64,000 bases of DNA, taken from NCBI GenBank assembly GCA_036389255.1, contig DASVQI010000024.1:744001-808000 (forward strand). The letters are read 5' to 3'. Positions 58,571-64,000 of the stretch are shown here, in pieces. A program made the translations under genes and the position numbers. Below the pieces are notes generated by a model. The model was given only the letters and a program-made list of their open reading frames with translations, made no database searches and was not told the DNA's origin. The DNA is from JACVRN01 sp036389255 (lineage in GTDB: Bacteria > Acidobacteriota > Blastocatellia > Pyrinomonadales > Pyrinomonadaceae). Each line of letters starts with the position of its first letter. The first letter of the stretch is position 1.

Positions 58571-59569
58571 TCAGGATAGAGGCGTCGCCCCGCCGCTTCC
58601 TCCTCCGGAGGCAACGACCGTCGCGGCTCCCCGCCTCAGTCGCGGGTCGTTCAGGCAGAGCAATATGTCCGCGACCAGATTTCCCACAAGCACGGCTGTA
58701 GCCGTAATCAAGACCACTCCCATCAGAAGCGGCACGTCGCGCGATTGCGCCGCAACCACACTCAACTGGCCAAGGCCGGGCCAGCCCAGAACCGTCTCTA
58801 CCATGACGGAGCCGCTTATCAGGCTCCCTAGCGAAAGGCCGAAGATGGTGATTAAAGGATTGAGCGCACCGCGCAGCGCATGACGCAGTATGACGGTCCT
58901 CTCGGAGAGCCCCTTGGCGCGAGCCACCTGCACGAAATCTTCTCTCATGGAGAGAAGCAGCCCGTCACGCGCCTGCGCCAGAAAAAGCGCCACGAGAGGC
59001 ACGCTCAAGATAGCTGCCGGAACAAAAATCCGCATAAAGGAGACGCCAAATGAAGCCCCTTCTGTTGTTGCGCCGCTCATCAGGAATGAGGGCGAGCGGG
59101 CGACGAGCGCAAGTGCTATGAGAGCGAGCACGATTCTCGGAGACGAAGACGCTAGCAGGACTACCGCTCCGGCTAATCTGTCGGCCCAGCCGCCCGCGCG
59201 CCGCGCCGCCAGCCATCCGAGCACGAGCGCGATTGTCATGGCTATCAGCAGAGCAAGTGCCGCCAGCGCAAGAGTGTTGAAGAGGCGCGGCCGTATGATG
59301 CTCCACGCGGGCGTGTGATAGTAGAGCGAGTAGCCCATCTCTCCTGAGAGCACGCCTGTCAGCCAGCGCCAGTAGCGAACCGGGAGAGGCTCGTCCAGCC
59401 CGTATGTGTGCCGTAGCGTGCGCAGCGTTGCTTCCGACACGAGCGGGTCGCTGCTTAAAGAGCTAAGGGCATCGCCACCCGCCGCGCCCAGCAGCGCAAA
59501 GGTCAGCGCCGACACAATCAGAATCACCAACGCGCCTTGCAGCAATCTATAGAGAATGATTCTCAACAT
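58571..59569 (-). CDS. oppB: Oligopeptide ABC transporter permease (DppB/OppB-like)
   Basis: The 332-residue membrane protein has six TM helices: ILYRLLQGALVILIVSALTFALLGAAGGD at the N-terminus, GLDEPLPVRYWRWLTGVLSGEMGYSLYYHTPAWSII, and the EAA loop REDFVQVARAKGLSERTVILRHALRGALNPLI. The C-terminal GSVMVETVLGWPGLGQL and VADILLCLNDPRLRRG are typical. It pairs with OppC downstream (8-bp gap). The C-terminal tail (VVASGGGSGGATPLS) is Gly/Ser-rich. Confidence 0.91.
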   Translation of the reverse strand: MLRIILYRLLQGALVILIVSALTFALLGAAGGDALSSLSSDPLVSEATLRTLRHTYGLDEPLPVRYWRWLTGVLSGEMGYSLYYHTPAWSIIRPRLFNTLALAALALLIAMTIALVLGWLAARRAGGWADRLAGAVVLLASSSPRIVLALIALALVARSPSFLMSGATTEGASFGVSFMRIFVPAAILSVPLVALFLAQARDGLLLSMREDFVQVARAKGLSERTVILRHALRGALNPLITIFGLSLGSLISGSVMVETVLGWPGLGQLSVVAAQSRDVPLLMGVVLITATAVLVGNLVADILLCLNDPRLRRGAATVVASGGGSGGATPLS

Positions 59570-59882
59570 AAGCTTTTCGGCAAGTCGTTATCTAACATCT
59601 ATTTTGAAATGCAACAAGAGGGTAATAGAAGAGTAGTGTCCTAAATTCAATTCTCTGCGCCCCCTCAGCGTCTCTCTGCGTCTCTGCGGTGAATATTCTT
59701 CAAACTATCTTCACCGCAGAGACGCGGAGGAACGCAGAGATGAGCGCAGAGAGTTTTCTAATTAGGACACCACCTAATGAAGTTAGTGCTGGACATTCTT
59801 TGCTTATTCGTGATTGAATCCGGCTCGTTTGCCTGAAAGACCGCGACGGAATCCATTCCCGGCACGAATCATACAGAAGAAG
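59570..59882. other. Intergenic region between divergent oppB and oppA
   Basis: Holds the long palindromic element at 59636-59770. Both opp units must have promoters here or inside the element; none was picked with confidence. Confidence 0.5.
59636..59770. repeat. 135-bp inverted-repeat element, TCACCGCAGAGACGC family
   Basis: Outer GTGTCCTAA (59636-59644) pairs with TTAGGACAC (59762-59770), enclosing CTCTGCG and TTCACCGCAGAGACGC stems and a short AT-rich centre (ATATTCTTCAAACTATC). The inner words match the element at 56801-56915. It looks like a small non-coding repeat element with no ORF. Confidence 0.85.
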
Positions 59883-61646
59883 ATGAGAGTACGTATGCCT
59901 AAAACCGCTCTGTTTATCATACTGCTCGCAGCCGCTCTCTTCGGCCACGCGTGCCAGCGCGCGCAGGAACCGCCGAAGGCTCCCGCTCAGGAGCTACAAC
60001 GCGAGCGCGTCGCGGGCACTCGCGGCGGCTCGCTCACCTACAAGCTGACTTCGCCGCCCAAGACCTTCAATTATCTTATGGTTTCGGACGAGTATTCGCT
60101 GACGGTCGCCTTCTTTCTGATGAGCGGACGGCTGGTGGAGTTCGACCACGACCAGCAGCGCTACGTGCCTGCGCTAGCCTCTGAATGGAAGGTGAGTGAG
60201 GACGGGCGGACGCTAGATTTAAGCTTGCGAGACGGCCTGCAATTTTCCGACGGGCACGCGCTCACGGCTGAAGACGTGCTTTTTACTTTTCAGGCGCTAT
60301 ACGACGAGCGCACGGCCTCGCCCTCGTTCCGCGACTCCATGACGATTGGAGGACGCCCGATTGAAGTCTCGGTCGTAGACGCAAAGCGGCTGCGCCTTGT
60401 CTTCCCGGAAACCATAGCCACGCCGGAAAGCTATCTTTCAAATCTGGCCGTGCTGCCGCGTCACGTTCTGGAAGGAGACTTGAAGCGCGGGACACTGCGC
60501 GACCGTTACAGCCTGAGCGAAGACCCGGCGCAGATTGTCTGTGCGGGAGCTTTCATAGTCGAATCTAGCGCGCCGGGCGAGCGCGTCACGCTCCGGCGAA
60601 ATCCCTTCTACTGGAAAAAGGATTCGGCCGGCACGCAGCTTCCCTATCTGGACAAGATTACGCTTGAGGTGGTGGGCGACGCTAACGCTGCTCTGACGCG
60701 GCTGACTCAGGGCGGGCTGGACATTGTTGACCGCGTGCGCCCGACGGATTACGTCTCGCTCAGAGCAGGCGGCGGGCAGGTGCGCGCAAACGACCTCGGG
60801 CCGGGACTGACTACAGACCACCTCTGGTTCAATCTCAACGAAGGCGAGCAGAACGGCAAGCCCGTGGTTGACCCCGTAAAGCGCGCTTGGTTCAGCGACG
60901 TGCGTTTTCGCAAGGCCGTCTCTTATGCCATAGACCGCGAATCGGTGGCCACTTCGGTCTTGCGGGGACTGGCGACGCCGCTCTACGGGTTCGTCTCGCC
61001 CGGCAATAAGGTGTGGGCTGCGGACGTTCCGCGCACGGAGTACAGTCTTGAGAAGGCAAGAGAGCTTCTGCGCGAAGCGGGCTTTACCGAGCGCGGCTCA
61101 AAGGATGCGCCGGAGCTTCTGGACTCAAAGGGCAACCGCGTCGAGTTCACTTTAATCGTGCCGGTCGAGAACGAGTCGCGCAAAGGGATGGCCGCCATCA
61201 TACAGGAAGACCTCTCTCGCTTGGGCATCAAGGTGCAGGTCGCGCCGATAGAGTTTCAGGCTCTGACTGCACGCCAGCAGAGCAAGGATTACGATGCGAT
61301 ACTGCTGGGCACGACCGTCACGGAGCCTGACCCGTCTTCTTACGCCAACTACCTTGTCAGCAGCAGCCGCGACAGGCCGTGGCAGCCCCAGAAGCCAGCG
61401 CCTACGGAAGATTGGGAAAAGCGGCTGGACGAGCTTCTGACGACGCAGGCGCACGAGAGAGACGCGGAGCGCCGCAAGGCCCTCTTCCGCGACGCGCAGC
61501 TTATACTGGCGGAGCAACTGCCGGTCATCCCTATAGTCGCGCGCCACATCATCACGGCCTCGAACACGCGCGTTCGCAACTATCGCCCGTCAACGATAGT
61601 CCCCTACTCGCTCTGGAACGTAGAAGAGCTTTTCCTCAACAAGTAG
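59883..61646 (+). CDS. oppA: Oligopeptide-binding lipoprotein (SBP family 5, OppA-like)
   Basis: From ATG 59883 the product has 587 residues with a lipobox FGHAC (Cys about 24) after TALFIILLAAALFG. The SBP_bac_5 body has PALASEWKVSEDGRTLDLSLRDGLQFSDGHALTAEDVLFTF, VRFRKAVSYAIDRESVA and ELLREAGF. It captures peptides at the membrane for OppBC. The SD is weak, and a second ATG at 59895 would still keep the lipobox. It is divergent from oppB, with the palindromic element between. It ends with a strong terminator shared with the next gene. Confidence 0.92.
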   Translation: MRVRMPKTALFIILLAAALFGHACQRAQEPPKAPAQELQRERVAGTRGGSLTYKLTSPPKTFNYLMVSDEYSLTVAFFLMSGRLVEFDHDQQRYVPALASEWKVSEDGRTLDLSLRDGLQFSDGHALTAEDVLFTFQALYDERTASPSFRDSMTIGGRPIEVSVVDAKRLRLVFPETIATPESYLSNLAVLPRHVLEGDLKRGTLRDRYSLSEDPAQIVCAGAFIVESSAPGERVTLRRNPFYWKKDSAGTQLPYLDKITLEVVGDANAALTRLTQGGLDIVDRVRPTDYVSLRAGGGQVRANDLGPGLTTDHLWFNLNEGEQNGKPVVDPVKRAWFSDVRFRKAVSYAIDRESVATSVLRGLATPLYGFVSPGNKVWAADVPRTEYSLEKARELLREAGFTERGSKDAPELLDSKGNRVEFTLIVPVENESRKGMAAIIQEDLSRLGIKVQVAPIEFQALTARQQSKDYDAILLGTTVTEPDPSSYANYLVSSSRDRPWQPQKPAPTEDWEKRLDELLTTQAHERDAERRKALFRDAQLILAEQLPVIPIVARHIITASNTRVRNYRPSTIVPYSLWNVEELFLNK

Positions 61647-61661
61647 CGGGAGCGTAAAAAG

Positions 61662-61696
61662 AAGAGGCGCGGTTGAATAAATCAGCCGCGCCTCTT
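61662..61696. terminator. Bidirectional terminator between oppA and an S8 protease
   Basis: AAGAGGCGCGG (61662-61672) pairs with CCGCGCCTCTT (61686-61696), with an A-rich run before and TTTTAT after. The stops are at 61646 (plus) and 61720 (minus), so both transcripts can end here. Confidence 0.88.
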
Positions 61697-61719
61697 TTAT
61701 GTCCCGTTCTCTTCCCGGC

Positions 61720-64000
61720 TTATTTCGTCATCACAGCCAGCGCGTGGGCAAGCTCAAGGCGTGTGAAATCGTCTTGCGGGTTAAAGAGCGTGCCGTTCGC
61801 TTGTAGAAGACCGCGAGCGATTGCCACCGCCACGTAGCCGCGCATTGAAGACGGAATCAGGCCAGCGTCTGTTAAGGCCAGCACCTCGCCTTTTCTTGAC
61901 TCGGCTTCACCGGCAAGCCCTGCGGCGCGAACCAGCACGACGGCAGCCGTCAGCCTGTCCACGCGCGCGTCGGGGCGAAAAGCTCCGCCCGCCTGCGCGT
62001 CCGTGAAGAACGGCCCGCCCTGCGCGGCCTGCACGCTCTCTACAAAGAGTGTGGTCAAGGGGTCGCGTACGTCCGAGAATGTGGATTGAGCGGGAAGATA
62101 CTGCGCGGCCCGACCGCTCATCACAAGAGCTGCGGCCAAATCGGCGCGAGAGACAGCGAACTGCGGCCTGAAGTGCTTGCCGAAAGGCAGCATCGTGAAT
62201 TGCCGCAGCGTCTGGTTGACTTCGGCTTGCGCGGCTGCGCTCAGTCCTGCCATGTCGGCTAGCGGCGTGTATTCCACGCGCGTCGTCTCCAAAACACCCG
62301 TGAAGAACTGCGGCGTCACGGTCGCGCCAAGAGTGTGCGTGACGCGTGCGCGCCATGCTCCGGCCTTTGCCGAATTGAGCGCGGCTCTCTCGCGCTTGCC
62401 CGTCAGCCCCGGAAGATTAAGCACATTCGACTCCGCGCGCTTCGTTCCAGCCGGGTCATAGACGGTAAGCGCAAGGTCGTTGATGCTCGTCACCGGCCCC
62501 CATGCTATCTGAACGGATGTGACCAGAGTGTTTTCGGGAATGTTCAGGGCGATGTCGGAAGCGCCGCCGGAAGCGACCGTCCCGGTGAATTTCTGAGCCG
62601 GGTCGTTGATGAATCGAACCTGTCCACGGTCTAGCGTGGAGCGCCATGTGCCGATTCGTCTCTGCGGGAACGCGGCCTCTATCACAGCCGCGTGAGCATT
62701 GAGCATGCCCGCTCCGACTTCATGCCCGTAATAGGCCGGAAGCGGCGTCGCCGTGCGTTGCAGAATATCCTTAATCTGCGCGGGCGTCAGTTGCGGGTTG
62801 GCTTCCAGCATGAGCGCGACCGCCCCCGCCACCTGCGGCGCGGAGAAGCTCGTGCCGCTCGCCGTCGTGTAGTACGGAGCCTCGGCTGCCGAAATCTGCG
62901 CCATGTCGCTCGCCGTAGCTAGCCCCAGCGCGCCCGTTGCGCTCGTCGTGCTTCGCGGCGCGACAACCGCCACGCCGGGCGCAACCAGCGTCGGTCTGAA
63001 CAGCGTGCTTCCGAACGCCCCGCGCGAAGAGAAATCCGCCAGCTTTCTATTCGCGTCCGTCGCGCCTACGCTTATCACCCACGGGGCGACGGCGTAAGGG
63101 TTCAAGGTGTTGAGCCCCGAGCCGGTGTTGCCTGCTGAGAAGACAACGGTGATGCCGTTATCCGTGAGCATGCGCGTGGCTACGTTGACCGGGTCGTTTA
63201 CGTCGAAGACCGTGTTGGCGGAGAAGCTGCAATTGATGACGCGCACGCCCAGAGACTCGCCGCGCTCAAGCAGGTAGTCGAAGCCGTTCAGGATAAACGA
63301 GAGCGTCAGGTCGCCGGCGCTCAGGCCTACGAGCCGCGCGGCGGGCGCAACGCCCTGATACTTGCCGCCCGAACGCGAGCCGCTTCCGGCAATAGTGCCC
63401 GCTACGAATGTGCCGTGGCCGTAAGCCTGATCCGTGTTGGGCAGCCCCTCTGTATTGATTGGATAGTTGAAGCCGACCGAGGCGCTCTGCGAATCCGCGA
63501 GCTTGACGTTCTGGGCTACGCGGCCCGCGAAATCCGAATGGGTGCCGTCGAGTCCTGTGTCCAGCACGGCCACGGTTACGCCGCGCCCGCTAAACGGCAG
63601 GCCGTTATTGCGGCGCGTCAACTCTCCGTCCGTGCGAACGCGGTCGGCGTTCGTAATTGAACTGACGGGAGCTATGTTCGATTGCAGCGTCCGGTTGCCA
63701 TAGATGGAGCGCACGGACGAGAGTCTGGAGATGGCTACGAGCTGTCGTCGCGTAGCGGTGACGATGATGACGGGCAGCACTTTGAAGCGCGTCCCGCCGA
63801 GAACGCCTATGCTCTTAAGCTCGGCTATGTCGGCATCGGTCGGCAGCTTGTGATAGACGATTGCGGCATTGACGTTGCTGTCGTCCGTCATCTTATCGAG
63901 CATGAGGGCCAACTCAGGGTCAACGCTCTTGAGCCCGACACCCGTATCAACCCCTGTAGCCGCTATGCCGTCCGCGCCCGTAGTAGCAACGCCGTCCAGT
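61720..64000 (-). CDS. Subtilisin-like S8 protease with SLH-like C-terminus (5' end beyond window)
   Basis: An open frame runs from the right edge, with at least 759 residues. The first residues in the window read LDGVATTGADGIAATGVDTG, then SVDPELALMLDKM, like the KVDPELNLRLASV region after the signal peptide of the 43066 protein, so a signal peptide is expected just beyond. Pro-domain, then Asp in VAVLDTGLDGTHSD, His in YGHGTFVAG (GHGTF instead of GHGTH), Asn in SAGNTGSG and Ser in GTSFSAPQVAG. Three SLH-like repeats close it (about 555-730 of the visible part). It is the fifth S8 gene of the region, about 10 kb from the others. Confidence 0.9.
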   Translation of the reverse strand, partial: LDGVATTGADGIAATGVDTGVGLKSVDPELALMLDKMTDDSNVNAAIVYHKLPTDADIAELKSIGVLGGTRFKVLPVIIVTATRRQLVAISRLSSVRSIYGNRTLQSNIAPVSSITNADRVRTDGELTRRNNGLPFSGRGVTVAVLDTGLDGTHSDFAGRVAQNVKLADSQSASVGFNYPINTEGLPNTDQAYGHGTFVAGTIAGSGSRSGGKYQGVAPAARLVGLSAGDLTLSFILNGFDYLLERGESLGVRVINCSFSANTVFDVNDPVNVATRMLTDNGITVVFSAGNTGSGLNTLNPYAVAPWVISVGATDANRKLADFSSRGAFGSTLFRPTLVAPGVAVVAPRSTTSATGALGLATASDMAQISAAEAPYYTTASGTSFSAPQVAGAVALMLEANPQLTPAQIKDILQRTATPLPAYYGHEVGAGMLNAHAAVIEAAFPQRRIGTWRSTLDRGQVRFINDPAQKFTGTVASGGASDIALNIPENTLVTSVQIAWGPVTSINDLALTVYDPAGTKRAESNVLNLPGLTGKRERAALNSAKAGAWRARVTHTLGATVTPQFFTGVLETTRVEYTPLADMAGLSAAAQAEVNQTLRQFTMLPFGKHFRPQFAVSRADLAAALVMSGRAAQYLPAQSTFSDVRDPLTTLFVESVQAAQGGPFFTDAQAGGAFRPDARVDRLTAAVVLVRAAGLAGEAESRKGEVLALTDAGLIPSSMRGYVAVAIARGLLQANGTLFNPQDDFTRLELAHALAVMTK

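Noticed and set aside
59636..59770. Reading the bounded inverted repeat as an insertion sequence.
   Set aside because: 135 bp with no transposase frame; at most a tiny non-autonomous element.

Overview
The window (GC-rich, roughly 58% by eye) reads as chromosome from a free-living, heterotrophic, protein-degrading Gram-negative bacterium. The mix of genes (Tad secretin, secreted fungalysin and SLH-bearing subtilases, split B12 mutase, AtuA, infC-rpmI-rplT-pheST block) fits Acidobacteriota, probably Blastocatellia. That placement is inference: no rRNA or tRNA gene was seen.

Layout. 1-6992 (minus): a Tad/Flp tight-adherence pilus operon, from a small membrane protein and three Flp pilins through prepilin peptidase, CpaB, CpaC secretin, TadG and two TadE proteins to a CpaE cut by the window edge; a sigma-54-type promoter lies just upstream at 7063-7079. 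7405-11043 (minus): a polytopic membrane protein, a minimal M50 protease and a sigma-54 activator. 11854-16082 (plus): an FtsB/DivIC-like division protein, a two-gene B12-dependent acyl-CoA mutase with a degenerate crotonase, and a DUF2071 protein. 16089-23494 (minus): a crotonase, an epoxide-hydrolase-like enzyme, AtuA with its small partner, a Nudix hydrolase, an exported Arg-run protein and an acyl-CoA carboxylase beta subunit. 23745-26469: a secreted zincin, a thioesterase and a YmdB-type phosphodiesterase. 26562-35212 (mostly minus): the thrS-infC-rpmI-rplT-pheS-pheT-coiled coil-zapA block ending with a 6S RNA gene. 35342-64000 (mostly minus): an OmpA protein and a surface-protease region with one M36 metalloprotease, five subtilases (the last cut by the edge), a PpiC foldase lipoprotein, Xaa-Pro peptidase, DPP-IV-like peptidase and an Opp permease/binding-protein set lacking its ATPases.

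How it may fit together (inference): secreted and S-layer-anchored proteases make peptides, Opp proteins import them, S9/M24 peptidases trim proline-containing ones, and the carboxylase, crotonases and mutase burn the branched-chain acyl-CoAs produced. The Tad pilus would attach the cell to surfaces or particles.

Most unusual signals: (1) intergenic palindromes whose arms are built of 7-10 bp tandem units, in several families that recur across the window; (2) phased ACTTGAG direct repeats, including an identical 17-mer, upstream of two protease genes of unrelated families; (3) a C-terminal module and tail shared by the M36 protease and one S8 protease; (4) an AUA start for infC; (5) a PheT without its tRNA-binding OB domain; (6) an acyl-CoA mutase and a crotonase with altered active-site residues; (7) an exported protein with four arginine runs.
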